Source: Desulfovibrionaceae bacterium (GTDB lineage: Bacteria > Desulfobacterota > Desulfovibrionia > Desulfovibrionales > Desulfovibrionaceae). From it: a stretch of 64,000 nt of DNA. Positions 8,525 to 17,911 of this stretch are shown here, in pieces (within the stretch, counting starts at the first letter, position 1; each line of letters begins with the position of its first letter). A program made the position numbers and the translations under genes. Under the pieces are notes generated by a model that saw only the letters and a list, made by a program, of their open reading frames with translations, searched no databases and was not told where the DNA came from. The DNA lies in contig JAFLSV010000007.1 of the NCBI GenBank assembly GCA_022510785.1, forward strand, positions 1 through 64,000, read 5' to 3'.

Positions 8525-9037
8525 TCATTGCGGCTGTTCGGGGAACAAATACCCATAGCGGGTGGCCATTTTGTCGGTTTGCTCCACGATGCGGGCGGCC
8601 AGGCCGTCCACCTCCCCGGGGGTGATGACGCCCACCTCGCTGTCCAGGTAGTGGCGCAGCGTGGCTTCACTGAGCGAAAAGACCCAGACCACGGAATACA
8701 CCGACCCCACGCCCGGCCTGTCCCGGAATTCCGGCGATGTGGCCAGCAGAATGCGGAATTTGGGGGCATCCCTGGAATCCAGCGCGAACAGATTGCTGCT
8801 GTTGAGCAGTTCCTTGACGCGGGTGGACAAGCGCGAGCCTATGCTGTCATCGCCCTTGTATTCCACGGCCACCGGAGTGTGGCGTTCGGATATTTTGACG
8901 GGCTTGTCGGGCAGGGCGGTATTTTCGGGCTGGCCGGATTCCGGGGCCGCTCCGGCCGGGCCGGGAAAAAGCGGGGCTGCCAGAGTGAGCGCGCCGCACA
9001 GCAGTATCAGACGCAACAGATGCAAAGCGGGTTTCAT
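8525..9037 (-). CDS. Secreted protein of unknown function
   Basis: The 170-residue product has a signal peptide (LLRLILLCGALTLAAPLF, cleavage near GAA at residue 31). The mature part contains VAVEYKGDDSIGSRLSTRVKELLNSSNLFALDSRDAPKFRILLAT. This strand-helix-strand pattern resembles small periplasmic proteins that bind or assemble at the outer membrane, but I cannot assign a family. It lies between rfbB and the AMMECR1 gene on the same strand with gaps of about 70-200 bases. The 200 bases downstream (8321-8524) are AT-rich and hold no gene. Confidence 0.65.
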   Translation of the reverse strand: MKPALHLLRLILLCGALTLAAPLFPGPAGAAPESGQPENTALPDKPVKISERHTPVAVEYKGDDSIGSRLSTRVKELLNSSNLFALDSRDAPKFRILLATSPEFRDRPGVGSVYSVVWVFSLSEATLRHYLDSEVGVITPGEVDGLAARIVEQTDKMATRYGYLFPEQPQ

Positions 9038-9106
9038 ATCCTTGTCCTTGGTTGAAGGGATGGAGCCCTCTGTTCCCGAAGACTCCGGGCTTTCAGGGGC
9101 TGAGTT

Positions 9107-9679
9107 CTATGGGTGAATGACGCTGGCCTCGTACCAGGAGATGATCGCCGTGCTGTCCCGCCATGCGTCAGGAGGCAGAGAGGCCTTGCGGCACAGCTGT
9201 TCCAGCGTGTCCCTGACGCTCCAGCCCTGTTCCACGGGCACCCGGGGCAGAAACACGGCCGTGCGGCCGCGCGCTTCCAGCATCAGGCCGTGCCTGCCGA
9301 GTTCAATACGATCGGTGCCGGGGCAGGGCGCGCTGGGGCCGAGGATGGAAATCTCAAAATCCACATCGGGCCATTCGGCGGCGCTCAGCGGCATAAAGCG
9401 GGGGTCTTCAAAGGCCGCGGCGCGGGCCATGGCCGCGACGGCCTGGCACAACGGCAGTATGGGCCGCATAAGTCCCATGCAGCCGCGCAGCTTTCCCCGG
9501 AGCTGCAAGGTCACAAAGGCTCCCAGGTGTTCGCGCAAGGCTCCTTCGGGCGCCTGGGGCAGCTCGTCACCGGCCAGGGGCGGCAGCCCTTTCAGGCCGC
9601 GTTCTATGGTCGAGCGCACCAGGCCGAACAGCCATTGCTGTTCCGCCTGCGTGAGCTGTATGGGCAGCGCGTGTGACAT
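9107..9679 (-). CDS. amrA: AMMECR1-domain protein (AmmeMemoRadiSam system protein A)
   Basis: The 190-residue protein carries the AMMECR1 signature LRGCMG within RGKLRGCMGLMRPILPL, followed by AAAFEDPRFMPL and DFEISIL. In many anaerobes this domain co-occurs with a MEMO protein and a radical SAM protein; neither is next to it here. The biochemical role is not settled. It lies 30 bases downstream of purN on the same strand and may share its transcript. The length is normal for the family. Confidence 0.85.
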   Translation of the reverse strand: MSHALPIQLTQAEQQWLFGLVRSTIERGLKGLPPLAGDELPQAPEGALREHLGAFVTLQLRGKLRGCMGLMRPILPLCQAVAAMARAAAFEDPRFMPLSAAEWPDVDFEISILGPSAPCPGTDRIELGRHGLMLEARGRTAVFLPRVPVEQGWSVRDTLEQLCRKASLPPDAWRDSTAIISWYEASVIHP

Positions 9680-9709
9680 GAGTGCCTCCCGGAAGAGAGT
9701 CCCCGCCGC

Positions 9710-10384
9710 TTAAAATCCCGCTTCCAGCGGGGGCCAGATCAACGCCTGAGCCGGCGCCTCCGCCAGGGCGCCGCCGGCCGGAGCGAGAAAAACGCGGCGG
9801 CCTTTCAGGCTCAGGCGCTTTTCGGCCAGCCATTGCAGGGCCTGAGGGTAAATGCGGTGCTCAAGCTGGTGAATGCGCGTCTGCAGGGCGCCGGCGTCCT
9901 CGTCCTGAAGCGCGGGCACGCAGGCCTGAATGATGATGGGGCCGCAGTCCATCTCGTCGCTGACGAAATGCACGGTGCATCCGGAGACTTTGACGCCCCA
10001 GGCCGCGGCGTCGGCCGCGCCGTGCGCGCCGGGAAAGGCGGGCAGCAGGGCGGGGTGAATATTGAGCACGCGGCCGGGAAACGCGGCCAGAAAGTCCGGA
10101 CTGAGCAGGCGCATATACCCGGCCAGGGCCACGGTATCCGCGCCGGCCCCGCGTATGGCGTCGGCCAGGGCGCGATCATAGGCGGCCCGGTCAGGGAACA
10201 GCGTGTGATCCAGACAGAGGCGGGGCAGCGAATGGGCGGCGGCCCGTTCCAGAACCCGCGCCCCGGGCCGGTTGGACAGCACCAGCCGGATATCGGCATC
10301 CAGCGCGCCGCGTTCCACGGCGTCGAACATGGCCTGCGCGTTACTGCCGTTGCCGGAGGCCAGAATGGCGAGACGAAGACTCAT
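9710..10384 (-). CDS. purN: Phosphoribosylglycinamide formyltransferase
   Basis: The 224-residue enzyme transfers formyl from 10-formyl-THF to GAR, step 3 of purine synthesis. The formyltransferase triad is present: Asn108, His110 (VLNIHPALLPAFPGAHG) and Asp146 (SDEMDCGPI). The phosphate-binding loop SGNGSNAQA is at residues 10-18. The start ATG overlaps the cobA-hemD stop as ATGA, so the two are translationally coupled. A longer reading into cobA-hemD is only a frame extension. Confidence 0.95.
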   Translation of the reverse strand: MSLRLAILASGNGSNAQAMFDAVERGALDADIRLVLSNRPGARVLERAAAHSLPRLCLDHTLFPDRAAYDRALADAIRGAGADTVALAGYMRLLSPDFLAAFPGRVLNIHPALLPAFPGAHGAADAAAWGVKVSGCTVHFVSDEMDCGPIIIQACVPALQDEDAGALQTRIHQLEHRIYPQALQWLAEKRLSLKGRRVFLAPAGGALAEAPAQALIWPPLEAGF

Positions 10385-11922
10385 GCCCTTCCCTCCGGCC
10401 CGCCGCCCGGCGTGTCGCCCGCAAAGGCATCGGCCACGGCCCGAACCAGGGCGGGCACGGTGTACTCCCCGGGTTGAATATCGGCCCTGAGGCCGCTGCA
10501 CGCCAGGGTACGGGCCGTCACCGGCCCGATGCAGGCCAGCCGTGTTTCGGGATGGGCCTTGAGCAGATCGGCGGGTATGGCGGCCAGAAAATTGCGCACC
10601 GTGGATGAGGAGCCGAAGGTTATGCAGTCCAGGCGTCCTTCATTCAGCAGGCGCAGAACTTCATCCCTGTCGCCCAGGGCGGGCGCGGTTTCATAGACCG
10701 GCACCACGTCCACCTCGGCGCCGGCCCGGCGCAGAGTTTCGGGCAGAATTTCACGGGCTTCGCGGGCGCGTGGCAGAAGCACGCGCCCTGTGGCCGCGCC
10801 CAGGGCGAGCAGGCCCTCCGCCGCGCTTTCGGCCACATAGCGTTCGGGCACAAAGTCGGGGCGCACTCCCAGGGCGCGCACGGCCGTGGCCGTGGCCGGG
10901 CCGATGGCCGCCACTTTAAGCCCGGCCAGAGCGCGGGCGTCAAGGCCGCGGGCTTCAAGCCGCTCGCGGAAAAAGCGCACTCCGTTGACCGAGGTGAAGA
11001 TGATCCAAGTGTAGGCTGACAGCTGATCCAGGGCGGTGTCAAGCCCGGTCTGATCGGCCAGGGGCCTGACCTCGATGGTGGGGAACTGAATGACGCGGGC
11101 CCCCAGTGCGGCAAAGCGGGCCACGCTGTCGCTGGCCTGTTCGCGGGCGCGGGTGACAACCACGGCGCGGCCGAAGAGGGGGCGCTTTTCAAACCAGTTG
11201 AGTTTGTCGCGCAGGCGCACCACCTCGCCCACCACGATGATGGAGGGATTGCTGAAGCCTTCGCGCCTGGCCGCGGCGGGCAGGCCGGCCAGGGTGGATG
11301 CCAGGGAGCGCTGACGTTCGGTCGTGCCCCAGTGTATGAGCGCGGCCGGGGTGTCGGGCTTCATGCCCGCGTCCATGAGATTGCGGGTAATATCGGGCAG
11401 GTTTTTCATGCCCATGACAAAGACCAGGGTGGAAGAGCTCTGGGCCAGGGCCTGCCAGTTGTGAACCGAGCCCGGCTTGGCGGGGTCTTCGTGACCGGTG
11501 ATCAGGGTTACGGACGAGGCCGCCGCCCGGTGCGTCAGGGGAATACCCGCGCAGGCCGGGGCGGCAATGGTGCTGGTGACGCCGGGAATTTCCTCAAAAG
11601 GCACGCCCGCATCGGCCAGAGTTTCGGCTTCTTCGCCGCCCCGGCCGAAAATATAGGGGTCGCCTCCCTTGAGCCGGGCCACCACCTTGCCCTGTCTGGC
11701 CTTGTCCACCAGCAGCTGGTTGATGTCCGCCTGGCTCATGGCGTGATCACCGGCGACCTTGCCCACATAGATGCGCTCCGCATCGGGCCGGGCATGCGCC
11801 AGAAGGGCGTCTCCGGCCAGATAGTCATAGATCACCACATCCGCTTCAGAAAGCGCGCGCAGGCCCTTGCAGGTGATCAGCCCGGGGTCGCCCGGGCCCG
11901 CCCCTATGAGGTAAACGTACAT
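10381..11922 (-). CDS. cobA-hemD: Fused uroporphyrinogen-III methyltransferase / uroporphyrinogen-III synthase
   Basis: The 513-residue fusion starts with a SUMT domain (MYVYLIGAGPGDPGLITCKGL, then LKGGDPYIFGRGGEE and GVTS..A..ACAGIPLTHR) to about residue 250. A HemD domain follows (from RPLFGRAVVVTRAREQASD, with FTSVNGVRFF and TFGSSSTVRNFL). Together they close hydroxymethylbilane to uroporphyrinogen III and methylate it to precorrin-2, the entry to siroheme, cobalamin and the siroheme-dependent heme route. The CobA-HemD fusion is known in Desulfovibrio and suits the siroheme demand of sulfite reductase. ATG 11922 follows GGGAGG. Confidence 0.94.
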   Translation of the reverse strand: MYVYLIGAGPGDPGLITCKGLRALSEADVVIYDYLAGDALLAHARPDAERIYVGKVAGDHAMSQADINQLLVDKARQGKVVARLKGGDPYIFGRGGEEAETLADAGVPFEEIPGVTSTIAAPACAGIPLTHRAAASSVTLITGHEDPAKPGSVHNWQALAQSSSTLVFVMGMKNLPDITRNLMDAGMKPDTPAALIHWGTTERQRSLASTLAGLPAAARREGFSNPSIIVVGEVVRLRDKLNWFEKRPLFGRAVVVTRAREQASDSVARFAALGARVIQFPTIEVRPLADQTGLDTALDQLSAYTWIIFTSVNGVRFFRERLEARGLDARALAGLKVAAIGPATATAVRALGVRPDFVPERYVAESAAEGLLALGAATGRVLLPRAREAREILPETLRRAGAEVDVVPVYETAPALGDRDEVLRLLNEGRLDCITFGSSSTVRNFLAAIPADLLKAHPETRLACIGPVTARTLACSGLRADIQPGEYTVPALVRAVADAFAGDTPGGGPEGRA

Positions 11923-12110
11923 CCAGCCTCCCTGAAATCCTTGGGGGATGAGCGCGCATGCCGGAAACTCCCGCCCGTGCGCCATCCGGTATGCCGGTGC
12001 CGGGCGAATCGCGCTATCCCCGCAAGGGCATGGCGTTTTTCCCCTGCGGCAGGAGTGTACCCGCAAAGCGTGCGGGGAGCAAGCCGGGGCTCATGAGCGC
12101 GCGGCCCATG

Positions 12111-12144
12111 AAAAACGGGCCGCCGACCTGAGTCAGCGGCCCGT
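12111..12144 (-). terminator. Terminator of cstA
   Basis: On the minus strand a 9-bp stem, ACGGGCCGC with GCGGCCCGT, has a 12-base loop and runs into five T. It lies just past the cstA stop. Confidence 0.85.
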
Positions 12145-12166
12145 GATCAGGGGCACGGGTGAGGGG

Positions 12167-13846
12167 TTACGCGACAGCCGTCTTTTGGGATGTGGCGGAC
12201 GCCGAACCCAGCACACGGAAGGATTGGATGGACACCACGGCGGCCAGGCCCATGAGCAGAATGGCGAAGATGAGCTGCAATCCTTCGCGCAGGAACAGGA
12301 ATTCCCCGGCTCCGTTCAGCTTGCCCACCAGGTTGTATACGGACAGGCCCAGGGCGCTCAGGGTGATGGCCAGCATGGCGATCATGGGGATTATCAGCAT
12401 CTTGCAGTTGCGGCCCGTGCGTTTCATGAACACGCACACGGCAATCAGGGCCAGGGCGCCCAGCAGCTGGTTGGACGAGCCGAACAGGGCCCAGATGTTC
12501 TGATAGCCGCCCAGGGCCAGCAGGTAGCCCAGGATCAGGGTCAGCAGCGTGGCCACATAGGTATTGGACAGCAGGCCGCGCCAGCCGGTGTTGGGGCCGT
12601 TGGTATCGCGCACCAGTTCCTGGAAGGACAGGCGGCCGATGCGGGCCACGGAGTCCAGCGAGGTCAGGGCGAAGGCCGACACCGCCAGGGTCAGCAGCGT
12701 GCGCGAGGCTTCCACGGGCAGGCCCAGCTCGGCCAGAAAGCCCGATACCCCGTTGGCGAAGATGATGGGCGGGGTGCCCTTGGGCAGACCGTTATTGTAC
12801 AGGGCGCCCACGGCCACCAGGGCGATGACGGCCAGAAAGCCTTCCAGAAGCATGGAGCCGAAGCCGATGAGGCGCATATCCCGCTCGTTGGAAAGCTGTT
12901 TGGACGTGGTGCCCGACGACACCAGGCTGTGGAAGCCCGATACCGCGCCGCAGGCCACGGTCACGAACAGGATGGGAAAGATGGACTGGCCGTTGACCGT
13001 GAAGCCCAGATAGGGCGGCAGGGTGACGGTGGGATTGGTGAACACGATGCCCACGGCGGCCGCGCCGATCATGAACAGCAGAAGATACGAATTCAGGTAG
13101 TCGCGGGGCTGAAGCAGCACCCATACCGGCGCCACGGCGGCCAGAAAGATATAGGCGAACACGATGTACAGCCAGGGCGTTTTGGCGATGTGCATGGGCA
13201 TCATGATTCCCAGGGTGATGCAGGCCGTCAGCAGGGCGATGGCGACAAGCGCGTTGATGATGCCGGTGGAGCGTTTTTTATACAGAAAAAGCGCGAACAT
13301 CACGGCCGAAACGATGAACAGCACCGATGTGGTGGCCGTGGCGCCGTTGGCGTCGTTGAAGCTGCCGTCGGCGTTAAAGCCGTTGAAGGTGCCGGCCACG
13401 ATGTCCGCGAAGGCCGCCACCACCAGGATGCAGAACAGCCAGCAGAAGAGCAGGAACAGGGTTTTTCCCGTTTTACCCACATATTCCTCGATGATCAGGC
13501 CCAGGCCCTTGCCCTTGCTGCGCACCGAGGCATACAGGGATGAAAAGTCCTGCACCGCGCCAAAAAAGATGCTGCCCAGCAGAATCCAGGCCAGCACCGG
13601 GCCCCAGCCGAACATGGCCGCCATGATCGGGCCGTTGATGGGGCCCGCTCCCGCGATGGAGGCAAACTGGTGGCCGAACAGCACGGACTTGGGCGCGGGC
13701 ACATAGTCCACGCCGTCGCGCAGCTCCACAGCCGGCGTGGCGCGGTTGGGATCCACGCCCCATACTTTGCACAGCCATCCCCCGTAGAGGAAATAGGCCC
13801 CCAGCAAAAGCGCGCCGGAGACGACAACAATCAGCAAACCACTCAT
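12167..13846 (-). CDS. cstA: CstA-family carbon starvation transporter
   Basis: The 559-residue polytopic membrane protein has at least 14 hydrophobic stretches. It carries family signatures such as the FGHQFASIAGAGPINGPIMAAMFGWGP block near residue 60, then VQDFSSLYASVRSKG and a Val/Ile-rich core. CstA/BtsT proteins take up pyruvate or small peptides. The C-terminal soluble region of long CstA forms is absent, as in shorter pyruvate-type members. ATG 13846 is preceded by GAGGGG. A good promoter lies at 13942-13970 and a terminator downstream, so it is monocistronic. Confidence 0.92.
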   Translation of the reverse strand: MSGLLIVVVSGALLLGAYFLYGGWLCKVWGVDPNRATPAVELRDGVDYVPAPKSVLFGHQFASIAGAGPINGPIMAAMFGWGPVLAWILLGSIFFGAVQDFSSLYASVRSKGKGLGLIIEEYVGKTGKTLFLLFCWLFCILVVAAFADIVAGTFNGFNADGSFNDANGATATTSVLFIVSAVMFALFLYKKRSTGIINALVAIALLTACITLGIMMPMHIAKTPWLYIVFAYIFLAAVAPVWVLLQPRDYLNSYLLLFMIGAAAVGIVFTNPTVTLPPYLGFTVNGQSIFPILFVTVACGAVSGFHSLVSSGTTSKQLSNERDMRLIGFGSMLLEGFLAVIALVAVGALYNNGLPKGTPPIIFANGVSGFLAELGLPVEASRTLLTLAVSAFALTSLDSVARIGRLSFQELVRDTNGPNTGWRGLLSNTYVATLLTLILGYLLALGGYQNIWALFGSSNQLLGALALIAVCVFMKRTGRNCKMLIIPMIAMLAITLSALGLSVYNLVGKLNGAGEFLFLREGLQLIFAILLMGLAAVVSIQSFRVLGSASATSQKTAVA

Positions 13847-13941
13847 AGCAAGCCCCTCACAGAACAAGCGGCCTGTCACCCGGGCGGGCGCGAAAGCGTC
13901 CGCTCCGGAACTGAAACGCCGCGGAAAAATTAAGAAAGTCC

Positions 13942-13970
13942 AAAATATAATTGACCCGGGGCGCCGTCAA
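13942..13970 (-). promoter_or_regulatory. Probable sigma-70-type promoter of cstA
   Basis: On the minus strand TTGACG (13970-13965) and TATTTT (13947-13942) are 17 bases apart, about 95 bases before the cstA start, in an otherwise AT-rich patch. The match is good but not perfect. Confidence 0.5.
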
Positions 13971-14088
13971 GCGAACAGCGCCCCTGCCGAAAGAAATTTT
14001 GAATTTTTTTGGGGGGCCGGAATCCGTCCGCGCGGTGATCCGGCCCGCGCCGCCCCGGGAAAAAGCGGGGCTTATCCGGATCAGAAAA

Positions 14089-15738
14089 TCAGGCCGAGGG
14101 GCTTCCCAGCGCGCGTTCCACAAAGGCCAGGGCTTCTTCCCTGAGTGAGGCGAAGTGCTTTTCGCCCCGGAAGCCTTCCATGTAGACCTTGCACACGGGC
14201 TCGGTGCCCGATGGCCGCACGGCGAACCAGCCGTCATCGCTGACCACCTTGATGCCGCCGATGGGCGCGTTGTTGCCCGGCGCATGGGTCAGCACGGCTC
14301 TGACCGGGGAGCCCGCCAGATCTTTGAGGGAGACATCCTGTGGGCTCAGGGCCTTGAGGGCGGCGCGCCCCGCCCCGCCCAGGGGGGAATCCACGCGCTC
14401 ATACAGGGGCGCGCCAAAGCGTTCGGTCAGTCCGGCATAGAGCTGGGCCGGGTTCTTTCCTGTGGTGGCGGTCATTTCGGCGGCCAGCAGGCAGAGCAGG
14501 GGGCCGTCCTTGTCCGTGCTCCAGGCCGTGCCGTCCCGCCGCAGGAAGGAGGCTCCGGCGCTTTCCTCGCAGCCCATGCCCAGCGTCCCTCCGAACAGGC
14601 CGGGCACAAACCACTTGAAGCCCACCGGCACTTCCGCCAGGGGGCGGCCCAGGTCGGCGGCCACACGGTCAAGCATGGACGTGGTGACCACGGTTTTGCC
14701 CACGCCCGCGCCGGCCGGCCAGTGCTGCCGGGTGCGGAACAGATAGTCCGCCGCCACGGAAAGATAGTGGTTGGGATTCATCAGTCCCGCCGGGGTGACA
14801 ATGCCGTGACGGTCGGCGTCCGGGTCGCAGGCAAAGGCCAGGTCGAAGCTGTCCTTCATGTCCAGCAGGCGGCTCATGGCCCAGGGCGACGAGCAGTCCA
14901 TGCGGATTTTGCCGTCGTGATCCAGCGGTACAAAGCGGAAGCTGGGGTCGTGCTCGGGGTTGGTCACCGTGAGATCAAGTCCATAGCGCCGGGCCACCGG
15001 TTCCCAGTAGGCCAGGCTGGCCCCTCCCAGGGGATTGACGCCGATTTTCAGGCGTGAGGCGGCCAGTTTCGGAAAATCGATAATGGAGGCCAGGTCGTCC
15101 ACATAGCGGCCCACATAATCGTGATCCACCACCAGCCCCGAACTCAGCGCGCCGCGCAGGGAAAGCCTCTGCACCAGGCGGTTGCGGCCGGCCAGTATCT
15201 CGCCGGCGCGCAGTTCGATGCGGCTGGTCAGGGTGGTATCCGCCGGCCCGCCGTGGGGCGGATTGTACTTGAAGCCGCCGTCGGCGGGCGGGTTGTGCGA
15301 AGGGGTGATGACAATGCCGTCGGCCAGGCCGGACTGCCGGCCCCGGTTCCAGCAGAGGATGGCGTGGGAGACGGCGGGCGTGGGCGTAAAGCCGCCCCCC
15401 GCCTGAACCCGCACCTGCACGCCGTTGGCGGTCAGTACTTCCAGGGCGGTGCGCCAGGCGGGCTCGGACAGGGCGTGGGTATCCTTGCCCAGAAACAGGG
15501 GGCCGGTCACGCCGTCGGCCCGGCGCACATCGCACACGGCCTGGGTCACGGCCAGAATGTGGGCTTCATTGAAGCTGGCCTTCAGGGACGAACCCCGGTG
15601 TCCCGATGTGCCGAAAGAAATTTTTTCGGCCGGACATTCGGGATCGGGCGTCAGGGTATAATAGGCCGCAATCAGGGCCGGAACATCGATAAGCCGGTCA
15701 GGATCGGGCAGCTGGCCCGCGTGGGGATCTGTGGGCAT
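14089..15738 (-). CDS. pgm: Phosphoglucomutase, alpha-D-glucose specific
   Basis: The 549-residue enzyme interconverts glucose-1-P and glucose-6-P. It shows SFGTSGHRGS near residue 41, the phosphoserine loop TPSHNPP (Ser147), the Mg-binding DPDADRHG, a GCEESAGASFLRRDG substrate loop and the C-terminal phosphate-binding RPSGTEP. The length agrees with the bacterial Pgm type. ATG 15738 follows GAGGAG; an upstream extension to 15861 lacks family similarity. It can supply glucose-1-P for the dTDP- and UDP-sugar genes elsewhere in the window. Confidence 0.95.
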   Translation of the reverse strand: MPTDPHAGQLPDPDRLIDVPALIAAYYTLTPDPECPAEKISFGTSGHRGSSLKASFNEAHILAVTQAVCDVRRADGVTGPLFLGKDTHALSEPAWRTALEVLTANGVQVRVQAGGGFTPTPAVSHAILCWNRGRQSGLADGIVITPSHNPPADGGFKYNPPHGGPADTTLTSRIELRAGEILAGRNRLVQRLSLRGALSSGLVVDHDYVGRYVDDLASIIDFPKLAASRLKIGVNPLGGASLAYWEPVARRYGLDLTVTNPEHDPSFRFVPLDHDGKIRMDCSSPWAMSRLLDMKDSFDLAFACDPDADRHGIVTPAGLMNPNHYLSVAADYLFRTRQHWPAGAGVGKTVVTTSMLDRVAADLGRPLAEVPVGFKWFVPGLFGGTLGMGCEESAGASFLRRDGTAWSTDKDGPLLCLLAAEMTATTGKNPAQLYAGLTERFGAPLYERVDSPLGGAGRAALKALSPQDVSLKDLAGSPVRAVLTHAPGNNAPIGGIKVVSDDGWFAVRPSGTEPVCKVYMEGFRGEKHFASLREEALAFVERALGSPSA

Positions 15739-15872
15739 GGCGGACTCCTCGTTCAAGGAAGGGTGCTTTGGTTGTACTCGCTTTTCCGGAGCCGCACAAG
15801 AAAAAGCGCATGGGACATATCGTCCCGGCAGCCGGCGATGCCAGGGCTTGCGGCATGGCATGGGCGCACGCG

Positions 15873-16424
15873 CTAGGCGGAAGCTTTGGGCAGTCCGGCG
15901 AATGCGTCTCCGCCGTGGGCGTCGTAGAGGACGATGACCGGAAAATCCTGAAATTCCAGCCGGCGCACGGCTTCGGTGTCCAGGTCGGGGTAGGCCACCA
16001 GTTCGGAGGATATGATGTGGCGCGACAGCAGCGCCGCCGCGCCGCCCGTGGCCCCGAAGTACACGCCGCCGCAGCGGCGGAGGCAGTCCCTGAGTTCCTG
16101 GCTTCGCTTGCCCTTGCCGATGCTGGCGGCCAGGCCCAGTTCATGCAGGCGGGGAGCGTAGGCGTCCATGCGGTAGGATGTGGTGGGGCCCGCCGAGCCG
16201 ATAACCCGGCCTGGCGGGGGAGGGGTGGGGCCCAGGTAATAGATGACGGATCCGGCCAGGGGAAAGGGCGGCTCTTCTCCCCGGTCAAGGCTGTCCGCAA
16301 TGCGGCGGTGGGCCGCATCCCGCGCGGTATACACCGTGCCGGACAGGAGAACCAGGTCTCCGGCCCGCAGGGCGGCCATGCGCTCTTTCGTGAGAGGAGT
16401 GGTCAGGCAGACAGGCTGGCTCAT
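15873..16424 (-). CDS. Class I fumarate hydratase, beta subunit
   Basis: The 183-residue protein equals the C-terminal (beta) half of Fe-S fumarase/L-tartrate dehydratase. It shows LRAGDLVLLSGTVYTARDAAH, a GSAGPTTSYRMD motif and the closing FPVIVLYDAHGGDAF. The start ATG overlaps the alpha-subunit stop, so the two are made together. Two-subunit class I fumarases are common in anaerobes. The substrate could be tartrate in principle, but the pair fits the fumarase type best. Confidence 0.9.
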   Translation of the reverse strand: MSQPVCLTTPLTKERMAALRAGDLVLLSGTVYTARDAAHRRIADSLDRGEEPPFPLAGSVIYYLGPTPPPPGRVIGSAGPTTSYRMDAYAPRLHELGLAASIGKGKRSQELRDCLRRCGGVYFGATGGAAALLSRHIISSELVAYPDLDTEAVRRLEFQDFPVIVLYDAHGGDAFAGLPKASA

Positions 16425-17263
16425 CAGAAGCTCACCTCCCCGTGCCGGGCGGAGTTGCACTGAATGTTGACGGCCACCGGCAGGCTGGCGATGTGACAGG
16501 GGTGCAGGCGCACATGCACGGCCAGGCAGCCGCAGTCGCCGCCAAGGCCGCCGGGGCCTATGCCCAGGGCGTTGAGTTCGGCCAGAAGCTCCTGTTCCAG
16601 AAGCGCGGCATCGGCGTCGGGATTGGGGCTTCCCAAAGGCCGCAGCAGGGCCTCCTTGGCCAGGGAGGGGGCCAGATCAAAGGTGCCGCCCACACCTACC
16701 CCCACAATAACGGGCGGGCAGGGATTGGGGCCGGCCTCGGCCACCACGCGCCGCACAAAATTTTTCACGCCCTCGCGGCCCTTTGCCGGGGCGAACATGG
16801 CGCAGGCCGACATATTTTCCGCGCCGCCGCCCTTGGGCAGAAAGCGCACCGTCAGCCCGTCGCCGGGCACGAGATCAAGGTGCAGCACAATGGGCGTATT
16901 ATCGCCGGTATTGGCTCTGGTCAGGGGATGACACATGGAATTGCGCAAATAGCCCATGCGGTAGGCATCCGCGGTGGCCCTGGTCAGGGTGTCGCGCAGC
17001 GTGCCGCCCGTAAGCCGCACGTCTTCGCCATGGGTCACAAAAAAAACGGCGCTGCCCGTATCCTGGCAGAGGGGCAGCCCCTCGGCGGCGGCGCAGGCGG
17101 CGTTTTCCCGAAGCTGGCGCAGGATTTCGCGCCCGCGGGGCGAGCGTTCCCGCTCATGGGCGGCGGCAAGCGCGCGGGCAACATCGGGCGGCAGTTCGCG
17201 CGACACGGCCAGAATAAGTTCCGTCACGCGCTGCCGGACGGTATCGGCGGGAACAAGGCGCAT
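16424..17263 (-). CDS. Class I fumarate hydratase, alpha subunit
   Basis: The 279-residue N-terminal half of the oxygen-sensitive [4Fe-4S] fumarase catalyses fumarate to malate hydration. The cluster cysteines are visible in LPLCQDTG, in MSACAMF and in the late LGGDCGC region. TGDNTPIVLHLDLVPGD and GVGVGGTFD are typical. In sulfate reducers this enzyme serves the partial or reverse TCA route and fumarate metabolism. It is transcribed with the beta subunit downstream; the 310 bases upstream hold no gene. Confidence 0.92.
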   Translation of the reverse strand: MRLVPADTVRQRVTELILAVSRELPPDVARALAAAHERERSPRGREILRQLRENAACAAAEGLPLCQDTGSAVFFVTHGEDVRLTGGTLRDTLTRATADAYRMGYLRNSMCHPLTRANTGDNTPIVLHLDLVPGDGLTVRFLPKGGGAENMSACAMFAPAKGREGVKNFVRRVVAEAGPNPCPPVIVGVGVGGTFDLAPSLAKEALLRPLGSPNPDADAALLEQELLAELNALGIGPGGLGGDCGCLAVHVRLHPCHIASLPVAVNIQCNSARHGEVSF

Positions 17264-17414
17264 GGAGGCTCCCTCATGGCGTGTCCCGGTTCAGATCGTT
17301 TTCCCGCGGCCTGCCGCGGGCAGCCTGAGGCGGAGGCCGTGGCGCAGGGGCTTTGCCCCGCCCGGGAACAGGCCGCGCTTCGGACGCGGCGGACACGGCA
17401 TCGCCATAACGCCA

Positions 17415-17446
17415 CCGGTCGCATGGCGTCTGCGCCATGCGACCGG
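17415..17446. repeat. 14-bp perfect inverted repeat between the fumarase and HU genes
   Basis: Arms at 17415-17428 (CCGGTCGCATGGCG) and 17433-17446 pair perfectly around TCTG. There is no clear T run on either strand. The region 17264-17574 otherwise holds only a second, imperfect 13-bp inverted repeat (17532-17544 with 17550-17562), which may form the HU terminator hairpin although its T run is about 23 bases away. Confidence 0.55.
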
Positions 17447-17574
17447 CAGAAAAAGACCTGAAACAGGAGAATGGCGGATGCGAAGCAAAAATCTCAATAC
17501 GGAAAAAAACTGTCGCTTCGCTCCGGCGTCGGCCGGTTACCGAAACAGGTTCGGCAACCGGCGGGACGAAGTTG

Positions 17575-17850
17575 CTACTTCACGGCTTCCTTGAGGTTCT
17601 TGCCGGGAGTGAACTTCACCACAGTGCAGGCGGCAATGTCGATTTCCTTGCCGGTGCGGGGGTTGCGACCCTTGCGGGGGGCGCGCTTTGCCACTTTAAA
17701 GCTGCCAAAGCCGGTCAGGGTAATGGAATCGCCGGCGGCGAGGCATTCGGTGATGGCTTCAATGGTGGCGTCCAGGGCGGCTTCGGACTTGGCCTTGGTG
17801 GGCAAGCCGGACTTGGCATGGATTTTGTCAACAAGTTCAGCTTTCGTCAT
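17575..17850 (-). CDS. HU-family histone-like DNA-binding protein
   Basis: The 91-residue protein matches HU/IHF: MTKAELVDKIHAKSGL, the ITLTGFGSFKVAKRAPRKGRNPRTG beta-arm signature with the Pro at the arm tip, and a PGKNLKEAV end. It bends and compacts DNA as a dimer. ATG 17850 has a GGAG site. A good promoter lies 62 bases upstream. Confidence 0.95.
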   Translation of the reverse strand: MTKAELVDKIHAKSGLPTKAKSEAALDATIEAITECLAAGDSITLTGFGSFKVAKRAPRKGRNPRTGKEIDIAACTVVKFTPGKNLKEAVK

Positions 17851-17911
17851 CGTATCATTCTCCAAATTGAGGTGGAAAAAACAACAGGCCCGCAAACGGG
17901 CGTCCCTTTTT

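Noticed and set aside
13951..13970. Possible HcpR-type site TTGAC...GTCAA near the cstA promoter
   Set aside because: The spacing between half-sites (10 bases) is longer than in the published TTGACC-N4-GGTCAA pattern and the half-sites are incomplete.
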